A stretch of 64,000 bases of DNA from Azonexus sp. (lineage in GTDB: Bacteria > Pseudomonadota > Gammaproteobacteria > Burkholderiales > Rhodocyclaceae), in the NCBI GenBank assembly GCA_030691385.1, contig JAUYEI010000007.1, positions 1-64,000 of the forward strand, read 5' to 3'. The position numbers and the translations under genes were made by a program. Positions 50,098 to 59,569 of this stretch are shown in pieces (positions within the stretch are counted from its first letter, which is position 1; each line of letters begins with the position of its first letter). The notes under the pieces were generated by a model, which was given only the letters and a program-made list of their open reading frames with translations, searched no databases and was not told where the DNA came from.

Positions 50098-50802
50098 TCA
50101 GTCCTTGAACATCCGCCAGCCACTGATCATCGTCGAAATCAGCGACTGCCGGCTCATGATGTCCTCGCGGATCGCCGCGTAGACATGCACCAGCACGAAA
50201 GTCATCATGATCCACATGCCCAGCCGGTGCAGGTTATGCACCTGCATCGAGCCGCCGAGGGCCGGAATGACCCAGCCGAACAGGCTGTCCTGCCAGCTCC
50301 CCAGCCCGGCGCCTTCGCTGTACAGCGCGAAGCCGGTGAACACCATGCCGACGGCCAGGATCGTGAAGAAAAAGAACATCATGAGCTGCGCCATCGGATT
50401 GTGGCCGACGTACTTTTTCGGCGTCTTTTCGAGGAACAGATACCAGCGCAGCTCGAAGAAGACTTCGCTCCACCACTGCGCATTGGTGATCGGCAGCCGG
50501 AAGATCTGCTTGGCGTGGTGATTGCCGACGAAGGCCCAGTAAACCCGGCCAAGCAGGCCGACAGCAAAGATGTAGGCCGCCGCGAAATGGGCGAAGCGGA
50601 TGTAGCCCATGAGGAAGTTGTCCGACGCTTCGCCGGGCATCGTCGGCAAGGGCTTGCCGATGAAATACCCGGTCACCGCCAGCACCACCATGGCCAGGGC
50701 GTTGATCCAGTGCCACAGGCGGACCGGCGCTTCGTAGACGTAGATCGAACGGACTTGTTTACCGTGCCGTTCGGCTTCCAGCATGTCCTGTTGAGAGAGC
50801 AT
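50098..50802 (-). CDS. hupC: Hydrogenase cytochrome b subunit HupC/HoxZ
   Basis: YEAPVRLWHWINALAMVVLAVTGYFIGKPLP. Confidence 0.93.
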   Translation of the reverse strand: MLSQQDMLEAERHGKQVRSIYVYEAPVRLWHWINALAMVVLAVTGYFIGKPLPTMPGEASDNFLMGYIRFAHFAAAYIFAVGLLGRVYWAFVGNHHAKQIFRLPITNAQWWSEVFFELRWYLFLEKTPKKYVGHNPMAQLMMFFFFTILAVGMVFTGFALYSEGAGLGSWQDSLFGWVIPALGGSMQVHNLHRLGMWIMMTFVLVHVYAAIREDIMSRQSLISTMISGWRMFKD

Positions 50803-50824
50803 GATTGCCTCCTTTCCGGCCCGC

Positions 50825-52615
50825 TTAGCGGACCTTGACCGACGTCATTTCCTGGCCGTCCGGGCTCATCACGTGCGTCGAGCAGGCCAGGCAGGGATCG
50901 AAGGAATGCAGCGTGCGCAGGATTTCCAGTGGCTCGTCAGCCTTGGCTACCGGGGTGTCCATCAAGGCCGCCTCGAAGGCACCGATCTGGCCCTTGTGGT
51001 CGCGCGGACCGCCGTTCCAGGTGGTCGGCACGACGCACTGGTAGTTGTCGATCCTGGTGTCCTTGATCTTGATCCAGTGACCGAGCGCGCCGCGCGGGGC
51101 TTCGGTGAAACCGGCGCCCATCGCCTCCTTCGGCCAGGTGCTCGGCTCCCACTTTTCGATATTGGCCGTGTTGAGATCGCCGGCCTTGAGGTTGGCCATC
51201 AGCTTGTCGAAGAAGTAGGACATCTTGTGTGCTGCCCAGCCGCATTCGAGGCCGCGTGCGGCGGTACGGCCGAGGGTCGAGAAGAGGGCGGTAACCGGTA
51301 CGTCCAGTTCCTTCAACAGGGCATCGACGGGCTCCTTGAATTCCGGGTTCTTCTGGGCATAGCCGATGATGTAGCGGGCCAGCGGGCCGACTTCCATGGC
51401 ATGACCACGCCAGCGCGGGGCCTTGATCCACGAGTACTTGCCGCCTTCGTCGATCTCCTTGATGTTGGTCTTGGTGCCCTTGGTGTTCGGGCCGAGCACG
51501 AAACTCGGCTCGGTGACGCCGTCGAAGGGGTGCAGGCCCTTGCTTTCGTCCGGGTACTTGTACCAGGAATGGTTAACGAATTCCTGAATCTGCTCCGGGT
51601 CCTTGAGGTCGATTTCATGGACCTTGGAGAGGTCGCCGTTGATGATGGCGCCGCGCGGCAACATCAGGTTGCCGGCCGAGTAATCGTTGGCCCTGTCCGG
51701 GATGTCGCCGTAGGACATGACGTTCTTCGACGACAAACCGCCGCCATGCAGCCAGCCCTTGTAGAACTTGGCGATGGCGATCAGGTCGGGGATGTAGACC
51801 TGCTCGGTGAACTCGATGGAGCGGTCGATGATGCTCTTGACCAGGTTCAGGCGCTCCATGTTGATGGCACCGACCGCCCCCGCGCCTTCCATGTTGATGG
51901 CACAGGGCACGCCGCCGACCAGCCAGTTCGGGTGCGGGTTCTTGCCGCCGAAGATGGTGTGCACCTTGACGATTTCCTTCTGGAAATCGAGGGCTTCGAG
52001 GTAGTGCGTGACGGCCATCAGGTTGGCCTCGGGCGGCAGCTTGTAGGCCGGGTTGCCCCAGTAGCCATTCATGAAGGGGCCGAGCTGGCCCGATTCGACA
52101 AACTTCTTGAGGCGGTTCTGGATGTCGCGGAAATAGCCCGGCGACGACAGCGGCCAGCTCGAAATGCTCTGGGCCAGCGCCGAGGTGGCTTTCGGGTCGG
52201 CCTTCAGGGCCGAGACGACATCGACCCAGTCAAGGGCATGCAGGTGGTAGAAGTGCACCAGATGGTCATGCACCTGCAGGTTGAGCTGCATGATGTTGCG
52301 GATGCTGTTGGCGTTTTCCGGGATCTTGATGTTCAGCGCATCCTCGACGGCGCGCACCGAGGTCAGCGCGTGGGTGCCGGTACACACGCCGCAGATGCGC
52401 TCGGTGAAGGCCCAGGCGTCACGCGGGTCGCGACCCTTGAGGATGACTTCCAGACCGCGCCACATGGTGCCGGTGGAAACAGCGTTGCGGATGACGTTCT
52501 TGTCGTCGAGATTGACTTCCACCCGCAGGTGGCCTTCGATGCGGCAGACCGGGTCGACGACGACGCGCTTGCCGGAGTTGTCGAGCTTGAAGCCCTGAGT
52601 TTCGTAAGCGGCCAT
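50825..52615 (-). CDS. hupL: Uptake [NiFe] hydrogenase large subunit
   Basis: [20 protein letters not shown] ... DPCLACSTH plus extension. Confidence 0.95.
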   Translation of the reverse strand: MAAYETQGFKLDNSGKRVVVDPVCRIEGHLRVEVNLDDKNVIRNAVSTGTMWRGLEVILKGRDPRDAWAFTERICGVCTGTHALTSVRAVEDALNIKIPENANSIRNIMQLNLQVHDHLVHFYHLHALDWVDVVSALKADPKATSALAQSISSWPLSSPGYFRDIQNRLKKFVESGQLGPFMNGYWGNPAYKLPPEANLMAVTHYLEALDFQKEIVKVHTIFGGKNPHPNWLVGGVPCAINMEGAGAVGAINMERLNLVKSIIDRSIEFTEQVYIPDLIAIAKFYKGWLHGGGLSSKNVMSYGDIPDRANDYSAGNLMLPRGAIINGDLSKVHEIDLKDPEQIQEFVNHSWYKYPDESKGLHPFDGVTEPSFVLGPNTKGTKTNIKEIDEGGKYSWIKAPRWRGHAMEVGPLARYIIGYAQKNPEFKEPVDALLKELDVPVTALFSTLGRTAARGLECGWAAHKMSYFFDKLMANLKAGDLNTANIEKWEPSTWPKEAMGAGFTEAPRGALGHWIKIKDTRIDNYQCVVPTTWNGGPRDHKGQIGAFEAALMDTPVAKADEPLEILRTLHSFDPCLACSTHVMSPDGQEMTSVKVR

Positions 52616-52616
52616 T

Positions 52617-53711
52617 TCAGTTTTCCTCTTGTTTTTCCGGTTGACCGTGGGAATTGGAATTCCGCGCCCGGGCCAGTGCCGAGACGGCGGCATGGGCGGC
52701 AATCGCCGCGCCGACCGTACCGGCGGCAGCCTTGCCGATGGTGTCGGCATTCGCTTCGACGCCGAAAGCCTTGATGTCGGTCACCCGGTCGTAGAAGCTG
52801 CCCTTGTCCCAGAAACCTTCCTCGGAACAACCGATACAGCCGTGGCCCGACTGCACCGGCCAGCTGACGCCACCGTTCCAGCGCATCGACGAACAGGCGT
52901 TGTAGGTCGTCGGCCCCTTGCAGCCCATCTTGTACAGGCAGTAACCCTTGCGCGAACCTTCGTCGTCCCAGGCTTCGGCGAACTGGCCGGCATCGAAGTG
53001 GCCGCGGCGATAGCACTTGTCGTGAATGCGCTGGCCGTAGAACATCTTCGGCCGGCCCTGGCGGTCGAGTTCGGGAATGCGGTCGAAGGTCAGCATGTAG
53101 GTGACGACACCGGTCATCACCTCGGCGATCGGCGGGCAGCCCGGCACGTTGATGATTGGTTTGCCGGAAATCACCTTGTGCACCGGCGTCGCGCGCGTCG
53201 GGTTCGGCTTGGCGGCCTGGACGCAACCGTAGGAAGCACAGGCCCCCCAGGAGATGATCGCCTTGGCATCGGCGCAGGTTTCCTTGAGCACCTCAACGAA
53301 CGGCCGGCCGCCGTGGATGCAGAACATGCCATCTTCGTTGAGCGGCGGATTGCCTTCGACGGCGACGATGTAATTGCCCTTGTACTTTTTCTTGACCTCT
53401 TCAATGATCGCCTCGGCCTGGTGGCCGGCGGCGGCCATCAGCGTGTCGTCGTAATCGAGCGAGAGCATCGAGAGCACGACATCCTTGGTCAGCGGATGCG
53501 CCGAGCGGATGAAGGATTCCGAGCAGCAGGTACATTCCAGACCGTGCAGCCAGATCACCGGCGTGCGCGGCTTGTTCTCCAGCGCATGGGCGATGCGCGG
53601 TGCGGCGGCGCTGCCGAGGCCAAGCGAAGTCGCGGTCAGGCTGCAGAATTTGAGAAAGCTGCGCCGGGTAATGCCCTGGCGGCGAAGCACTTCATAAAAG
53701 GTTTCGGTCAC
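52617..53711 (-). CDS. hupS: Uptake [NiFe] hydrogenase small subunit, O2-tolerant type
   Basis: Tat [24 protein letters not shown] and [17 protein letters not shown] (supernumerary Cys); GTG start. Confidence 0.95.
   Translation of the reverse strand: MTETFYEVLRRQGITRRSFLKFCSLTATSLGLGSAAAPRIAHALENKPRTPVIWLHGLECTCCSESFIRSAHPLTKDVVLSMLSLDYDDTLMAAAGHQAEAIIEEVKKKYKGNYIVAVEGNPPLNEDGMFCIHGGRPFVEVLKETCADAKAIISWGACASYGCVQAAKPNPTRATPVHKVISGKPIINVPGCPPIAEVMTGVVTYMLTFDRIPELDRQGRPKMFYGQRIHDKCYRRGHFDAGQFAEAWDDEGSRKGYCLYKMGCKGPTTYNACSSMRWNGGVSWPVQSGHGCIGCSEEGFWDKGSFYDRVTDIKAFGVEANADTIGKAAAGTVGAAIAAHAAVSALARARNSNSHGQPEKQEEN
52629..52657 (+). repeat. Dispersed repeat partial copy at the 3' end of hupS
   Basis: ttgtttttccggttgaccgtgggaattgg; encodes [13 protein letters not shown]. 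Confidence 0.78.
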
Positions 53712-53757
53712 TGGTATGCCCCCCGTTGGTTTTGTTGCCGAGCAGGGGAGCTACTAC

Positions 53758-53772
53758 GCAAAGCGTGTGCCA
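53758..53772 (-). promoter_or_regulatory. Sigma54 -24/-12 promoter for hupS
   Basis: Minus strand TGGCAC-acgct-TTGC, about 47 bp upstream of the GTG start. Confidence 0.8.
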
Positions 53773-53969
53773 CACACCGACATTCATTGATTTACCGATT
53801 GGAATCAAGGTATTTCCCATGCTCGACGCGGCCATGGAAACAACGCCTGGTCAGGCACCGGATGGTTATTCTCAATCCATGGTGGAAGCCTGGCTTTCAC
53901 ATAACGGATTGGCCGATCGATTGACTCCCATCAAGCAGGAAACAGCAGGAATCGTTCTAGAATTCGAAG

Positions 53970-56900
53970 ATGACAAGAAAACGCGCGACCAGAATCGTCG
54001 AGCTGATATCCACCCAAAGTGATCGCGTCGAGCCCGGCCTCAGCCTGCGCGAGGTGACTACACGCATGCTGGCGGCGAAAATCTCGTCGGTCATCGTCGT
54101 CGACCAGGGCAAGGCGCTCGGCATCATTACCGAGCGCGACATCGTGCGCGTCATGCGCCAGCATTGCTCGCCGGATCAAACGGCCGGCGACACCATGAGC
54201 AGCCCGGTCCATAGCGTGCCGGCCGACATGCTGTTCCAGCAAGCCTACCGGGAAGCCGCCAGTCTGGGCATCCGCCACATCATCGTCACCGACGAGGCGG
54301 GATTGCCACTCGGCGTCGTCAGCGAATCGGATTTCCGCAAGCATCTCGGCCGCGATTTCTTCCTCCAGCTCAACAGCGCCGACACGCTGATGGAACGTAC
54401 TTTCCCCCGCCTGCCGGCCGACGCCCATCTCGAAGATGCGCTGACCGCCATGGCGGCAGTCAGCGTCAGTTGCGTCTTCGTCGTCGATGGCCGGCGGCCG
54501 CTCGGCATCGTCACCGAACACGACATTGTTCGCTTCTTCCTCGACGACCAGCCCAATCCGACCCTGGGCGCCATCATGACCCGGCCCGCCATCTGCATCC
54601 GGGCCGACCGCCCGCTGGCCGACGCCGCCCAGCAGATGCTCGATCGCGACATTCGCCACCTCGCCGTCGTCGATGACAAAGGCCTGCTCGTCGGCCTGCT
54701 CTCCGAACATACGCTGATGAGCCCGCTCAGCCTCGGCCTGGTGGACTGCGCGCTGGGCGAGCAACAATCAATCCTGCGCTCGCGCGAGCGGATGATCGAG
54801 GAAACCGCCCGCAACGAACGCTACCAGCGTGCCCTGCTCGACAACTTTCCCTATCTCGTCTGGCTCAAGGACACGGAGTCTCGTTTCCTTACCGCTAACC
54901 GGACATTTATCGAATCCATCGGGCTGCCGAACGTCGGTGCCATCGTCGGCAAGAGCGATCTCGACTTCTGGCCAGCCGACATGGCCGGGAAATTCCGCGC
55001 CGACGACGCCGAAGTGATGGCCTTGCGCCAGAACAAGGTCGTCGTCGAGCCGATCCTGATCGGGGACCAGGCCCTCTGGCATGAAACCTACAAGGCGCCG
55101 GTCGTCAGCGACGATGGCACCCTGCTCGGCACCGTCGGGTTCGCCCGCGACATCTCGGAGCGGATGTGCGCCGAAAAAGCCGTGCAGCTTCGCACGCAGG
55201 AACTGGGCAAGAGCCTGGAAACCTTCCAGGGCATTTTCAACAGCGTCAGCGAGGCGCTCTTCATCCAGGCCGAGGATGGCACCTTCCTCGACGTGAACGC
55301 GGGCGCCGAGGAGCTTTCCGGCCTTCCGCGCGACCGGCTCATCGGCCTCAGCCACGCCGCCTTCATGCAGCCCGGACTGACCGATGCGGCGATGGTCGAC
55401 GGCTACATTGCCGCCACCCTGGCCGGCACCCCGCACACCTTCGAGGTCCTGGCCAGGAACAGCGCCGGCCGCATCTTCCCGGTCGAGGTCCGCCTGCATG
55501 CCTCCCGCTATTTCGGCCGACCGGCCGTGATCGCCTCGGCGGTCGACATCTCGGGACGCATGAACACCGAGCTGCGCCTCGAAATCGAACACGACATCGC
55601 CCAGGCGCTGGCCGCCGGCCTGCAACGCGATGCCGTGCTGCAGGTGCTGCTCAAGGCCACCCTGCGCTTTCCCGACATCGATGCCGGCTGCCTGCACTGG
55701 CGGGAAGCCGACGGCAGTTACCGGCTCATCGCCCACGCCGGCGTGTCCGGCGAATTTGCCGAGACGCTGGCCTGCCTTGATGCCGACAGTGCGTTCGCCA
55801 GCTTCGCACTGGTCGGCGGCGCTGTCTGCAACTGCCAGGAGCCGAGCGATCACTGCGCCGACGCCAGCATTCTCGACAGCGCCGCCGTCGCCAAGGAGGG
55901 ACTGGGCTGTCTGGCCGTCCTGTCCATCATGCTGGCTGGCCAGCCGACCGCCTGCATCACGCTGGGCAGCCGGCGGGCCACCGGCATCCTGGCCTCCACG
56001 CTACGCTCGCTCGACATGCTGGGCAGTCACTTCAGCCAGGCCCTGCTCCAGTTGGCCGCCCAGGAAGAAGCCCGGCGCCTGCAGCAAAACCTGAGCGGCC
56101 TGTTCGACGCACTCAAGGATTTCATTTTCATCCTCGACGAAGACGGCCGCATCCTGCACTACAACCGTGCCGTAGCCGAAGGCCTCGGCTACGGGCCCGA
56201 CAGCCTGATCGGCAAGCCGATTGCCACGGTGCACCCGGAAAATCTGCAGAAAATCGCAACCGACAACATGATCGACGTCGTCGCCGGTCGTCGCCTCAAC
56301 TGCCCGCTGCCTGTCCTGCACGCCACTGGCGAACAGATCATGGTCGACATGCGCATCACCCATGGCTACTGGAATGGCCGCCCGGCGCTGATCGGCTCCT
56401 CGCAGGACATTACCGAGCGCCTGGCTGCCGAGGAACGCCAGCAACTGGCTGCCAGCGTCTTCGACAACGCCCACGAAGGCATCATGATCACCGACCCGAA
56501 AGGGCGGATCGTCGAGGTGAATGCCACTTTCACCGAACTGACCGGCTACACCCGCGACGAAGCCATCGGCCAGAGCCCCGACCTGCTCAAGTCGGGGCAT
56601 CACGACCCGGCTTTCTACCGCGAAATGTGGCAGAAGATCGCCGAGGACGGTTATTGGCGCGGCGAAATCTGGAACCGCAAGAAGTCCGGCGAAATATTCG
56701 TCGAACTGCTCACCATCTCCACCGTCCGTAACCGGAACGGCGAAATCGCCAACTTTGTCGCCATTTTTTCCGACATCACGGTCATCAAGCAGCATCAACA
56801 GCGTCTCGAGCATCTCGCCCATTACGATGCGCTGACCCAGCTACCCAACCGCATGCTGCTCAGCGACCGCCTCCAGCTGGCCATGGCGCAAACCGAACGC

Positions 56901-58514
56901 AGCGGGAAGATGCTGGCCATCTGCTATCTCGATCTCGACAATTTCAAGCCGATCAACGACCAGTTCGGCCATTCGGCCGGCGATTTCCTGCTCATCGAAG
57001 TCGCCCAGCGCCTGAAAACCTGCGTGCGGGCCGGCGACACGGTGTCACGACTGGGTGGCGATGAGTTCGTCCTGCTCGTCTCCAATCTGGACGACCTGCA
57101 CGAGTGCGATCACGCCGTTGGCCGCATCATTGGCGCGCTAAGCCAGCCCTTCCGCGTCTCCGAACACAGCGTTACGATTTCGGCGAGCATCGGCGTCACC
57201 CTCTACCCGCATGACGGCTCCGATGCCGACACCCTGCTCCGCCATGCCGACCAGGCGATGTACGCCGCCAAGCAGGGCGGCCGCAATCGCCATCATCTGT
57301 TCGACCCGGAAAACGACCGCCGCACCCGCATTCGCCGCGAGGAAATCGGGCGTATTCGTGAAGGCCTGGACAAGGGCGAGTTCCAGCTCTACTTCCAGCC
57401 CAAGGTGAACATGCGCAAGGGCCGCGTGACCGGCGCCGAAGCGCTGATCCGCTGGCAGCACCCGGAGGACGGCCTGCTCCTGCCCGGGCGTTTCCTGCCC
57501 GTCATCGAGGACAGCGAACTGGATATCGAAGTCGGCGACTGGGTCATCCGGGAAGCCCTGCGCCAGATGGACGAATGGCACGAACAGGGCGTCGACCTGC
57601 CGGTCAGCATCAACATTTCCGGCACCCACCTGCTGCATGAGGGGTTTTCCCGGCGCCTGGCCGAACTGCTCACCGCCCACCCGAATCTGGCCCCCGGCCT
57701 GATCGAGCTTGAAGTGCTCGAAACCGCTGCGCTTGAAGACATGGCCAAGGTCGCCGAGCTGTTCGCCGAATGCCGGCGCCTGGGCGTCAGCTTCGCCCTC
57801 GACGATTTTGGCACCGGCTATTCGTCGCTGACCTACTTCCGCCAGTTGCCAGCCGATGTGCTCAAGATCGATCAGTCATTCATCCGCAACATGCTCGACG
57901 ATGCCGACGACCTGGCCATCGTCGAAGGCGTCATCGGGCTGACCCAGGCCTTTCGCCGCCAGGTCATCGCCGAAGGCGTCGAGACGGTCGAACACGGCCT
58001 CGTCCTGCTTCTTCTTGGCTGCGACATGGCGCAGGGTTTCGGCATCGCCCATCCGATGCCGGCAGCACTGGTCCCCGACTGGATTCGAGACTTCAAGCCG
58101 GATGAACTGTGGAGTCTGGCCACGGCCTTCAAGTGGTCGCGCGAGGATTTGCCCATGCTCATCGCCGACGTCGACCACAACCGCTGGAAAAAATCCTTGT
58201 ACGCCTACCTCGACGACAGCACCGGCACCCTGCATCCCCCGGAACTCGACCATCATCAGTGCCGGTTCGGTCGCTGGTATTACAGCCAGGAAGGGCGGCG
58301 CTATGCCAGCGTCGAAGCCTTCCAGATGCTCGAAGACCTGCACCAGAACCTGCATGCCATCGGCAGCCAACTACTGCGTGGCCACGATTCGGGGGAAAGT
58401 GGTGTCGTTGAGGCGCTGAAACGGGAATTCGAGGAGCAGAATACCCGGCTGACCGAATGCATCCAGCAGATTCAGGCCGAAGTGCTCATGAACGCTCAGA
58501 CCAGCAAGCGATAA
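53970..58514 (+). CDS. CBS(x4)-PAS-GGDEF-EAL-CZB signalling protein
   Basis: Four CBS-like repeats, RLGGDEF, GAEALIRW, C-terminal HHQCRFGRWYYSQEG...LEDLHQNLH. Confidence 0.9.
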   Translation: MTRKRATRIVELISTQSDRVEPGLSLREVTTRMLAAKISSVIVVDQGKALGIITERDIVRVMRQHCSPDQTAGDTMSSPVHSVPADMLFQQAYREAASLGIRHIIVTDEAGLPLGVVSESDFRKHLGRDFFLQLNSADTLMERTFPRLPADAHLEDALTAMAAVSVSCVFVVDGRRPLGIVTEHDIVRFFLDDQPNPTLGAIMTRPAICIRADRPLADAAQQMLDRDIRHLAVVDDKGLLVGLLSEHTLMSPLSLGLVDCALGEQQSILRSRERMIEETARNERYQRALLDNFPYLVWLKDTESRFLTANRTFIESIGLPNVGAIVGKSDLDFWPADMAGKFRADDAEVMALRQNKVVVEPILIGDQALWHETYKAPVVSDDGTLLGTVGFARDISERMCAEKAVQLRTQELGKSLETFQGIFNSVSEALFIQAEDGTFLDVNAGAEELSGLPRDRLIGLSHAAFMQPGLTDAAMVDGYIAATLAGTPHTFEVLARNSAGRIFPVEVRLHASRYFGRPAVIASAVDISGRMNTELRLEIEHDIAQALAAGLQRDAVLQVLLKATLRFPDIDAGCLHWREADGSYRLIAHAGVSGEFAETLACLDADSAFASFALVGGAVCNCQEPSDHCADASILDSAAVAKEGLGCLAVLSIMLAGQPTACITLGSRRATGILASTLRSLDMLGSHFSQALLQLAAQEEARRLQQNLSGLFDALKDFIFILDEDGRILHYNRAVAEGLGYGPDSLIGKPIATVHPENLQKIATDNMIDVVAGRRLNCPLPVLHATGEQIMVDMRITHGYWNGRPALIGSSQDITERLAAEERQQLAASVFDNAHEGIMITDPKGRIVEVNATFTELTGYTRDEAIGQSPDLLKSGHHDPAFYREMWQKIAEDGYWRGEIWNRKKSGEIFVELLTISTVRNRNGEIANFVAIFSDITVIKQHQQRLEHLAHYDALTQLPNRMLLSDRLQLAMAQTERSGKMLAICYLDLDNFKPINDQFGHSAGDFLLIEVAQRLKTCVRAGDTVSRLGGDEFVLLVSNLDDLHECDHAVGRIIGALSQPFRVSEHSVTISASIGVTLYPHDGSDADTLLRHADQAMYAAKQGGRNRHHLFDPENDRRTRIRREEIGRIREGLDKGEFQLYFQPKVNMRKGRVTGAEALIRWQHPEDGLLLPGRFLPVIEDSELDIEVGDWVIREALRQMDEWHEQGVDLPVSINISGTHLLHEGFSRRLAELLTAHPNLAPGLIELEVLETAALEDMAKVAELFAECRRLGVSFALDDFGTGYSSLTYFRQLPADVLKIDQSFIRNMLDDADDLAIVEGVIGLTQAFRRQVIAEGVETVEHGLVLLLLGCDMAQGFGIAHPMPAALVPDWIRDFKPDELWSLATAFKWSREDLPMLIADVDHNRWKKSLYAYLDDSTGTLHPPELDHHQCRFGRWYYSQEGRRYASVEAFQMLEDLHQNLHAIGSQLLRGHDSGESGVVEALKREFEEQNTRLTECIQQIQAEVLMNAQTSKR

Positions 58515-59401
58515 GCCGGCGAACTTAGGCCGCGCACGGCATCGAGCAGCGCCTCGATGGCCTTCGGACGCACGAAGCCCGGCCGCCAGGCCAGCGCCAC
58601 GCGGCGGGCCGGAGCCGGTTCCTTGAAGGGAATGACACTGATCATGTCGTTGCTGTAAGGATGTCCCAGCGCGCTCTCCGGCAACACGGAAACCCCCAGG
58701 CCGGAGGCCACCATGCAGCGGATGGTGCCGATCGAATGACCGAGCCGGATATCGGTTTCCGGGCTGCTGACCTGCGGGCAGGCGCCCAGCACCTGATCGC
58801 GGAAACAGTTGCCGGCTTTCAGCAAGAGCACTTCGTCACCGGCCACATCCTCCGGCGCAATCCATTCCCGGTTTTCCCAGGGATGGCCGCGCGGCACGAT
58901 AACCTTGAAGGATTCATCATAGATGGCCCGGGTCAGCACCCCCGGCACATCAAAGGGCAGCGCGATGATGACGACATCGACCTCGTTGTCGTGCAGCATC
59001 TCGGCCAGATTGGCCGTCATGTTTTCCTCGATGGCCAGCGGCATGGCCGGCGCCACCTCCTTCAGGGAATGAATGAGTTGTGGCAGCAGATAGGGACCGA
59101 TGGTGTGAATGACGCCAAGCCGCAGCGGCCCCTCCAGTTGATCCCGGCCACGCATGGCCACCTGTCTGACCTTTTCGGCTTCGCCAAGGGCCAGTTTCGC
59201 CTGCTCGACCACCTTGAGGCCAACTGCGCTCGGACTGACAAAACCCTTGCCGCGCTCGAACAACTGCACGCCAAACTCGTCTTCCAGGCGTGCGATCGCC
59301 ACACTGAGCGTCGGCTGGCTGACCGAACAGTGCTCTGCCGCCCGGCTGAAATTACCTTCCTGAGCCAAAGCAACGATATAGCGCAACTCGGTCAAGGTCA
59401 T
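58496..59401 (-). CDS. oxyR: LysR-type peroxide regulator OxyR
   Basis: MTLTELRYIVALAQEGNFSRAA; redox motif KAGNCFRDQVLGACPQ. Confidence 0.9.
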   Translation of the reverse strand: MTLTELRYIVALAQEGNFSRAAEHCSVSQPTLSVAIARLEDEFGVQLFERGKGFVSPSAVGLKVVEQAKLALGEAEKVRQVAMRGRDQLEGPLRLGVIHTIGPYLLPQLIHSLKEVAPAMPLAIEENMTANLAEMLHDNEVDVVIIALPFDVPGVLTRAIYDESFKVIVPRGHPWENREWIAPEDVAGDEVLLLKAGNCFRDQVLGACPQVSSPETDIRLGHSIGTIRCMVASGLGVSVLPESALGHPYSNDMISVIPFKEPAPARRVALAWRPGFVRPKAIEALLDAVRGLSSPAYRLLV

Positions 59402-59447
59402 TTATTGCTCTCCATTTCACACACGAGGGCTCATGCCCCTCTCAGCT

Positions 59448-59484
59448 ATAGGGACTAACTATGGCCGCTATAACCAAAACCCAT
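59448..59484. promoter_or_regulatory. OxyR operator-like site
   Basis: ATAG-N7-CTAT-N7-ATAA-N7-CCAT in the oxyR-ccpA divergent intergenic region. Confidence 0.7.
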
Positions 59485-59492
59485 AAAAATCA

Positions 59493-59506
59493 TTGACTTG
59501 GATCAA
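59493..59506. promoter_or_regulatory. FNR/Anr box upstream of ccpA
   Basis: TTGAC-TTGG-ATCAA, 9/10 match to TTGAT-N4-ATCAA. Confidence 0.75.
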
Positions 59507-59569
59507 TACTAGCACACGCATCAAGGGGAGAATCGACCATCGATATTTTTTCACCGAAGGAGATAAACG

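Noticed and set aside
50801-52774. 657-aa plus-strand ORF antisense to hupL
   Set aside because: Mirror ORF of hupL.
56761-56790. ccattttttccgacatcacggtcatc as another repeat copy
   Set aside because: Encodes the ordinary PAS motif FSDITVIK and lacks the GGTTGACC core.
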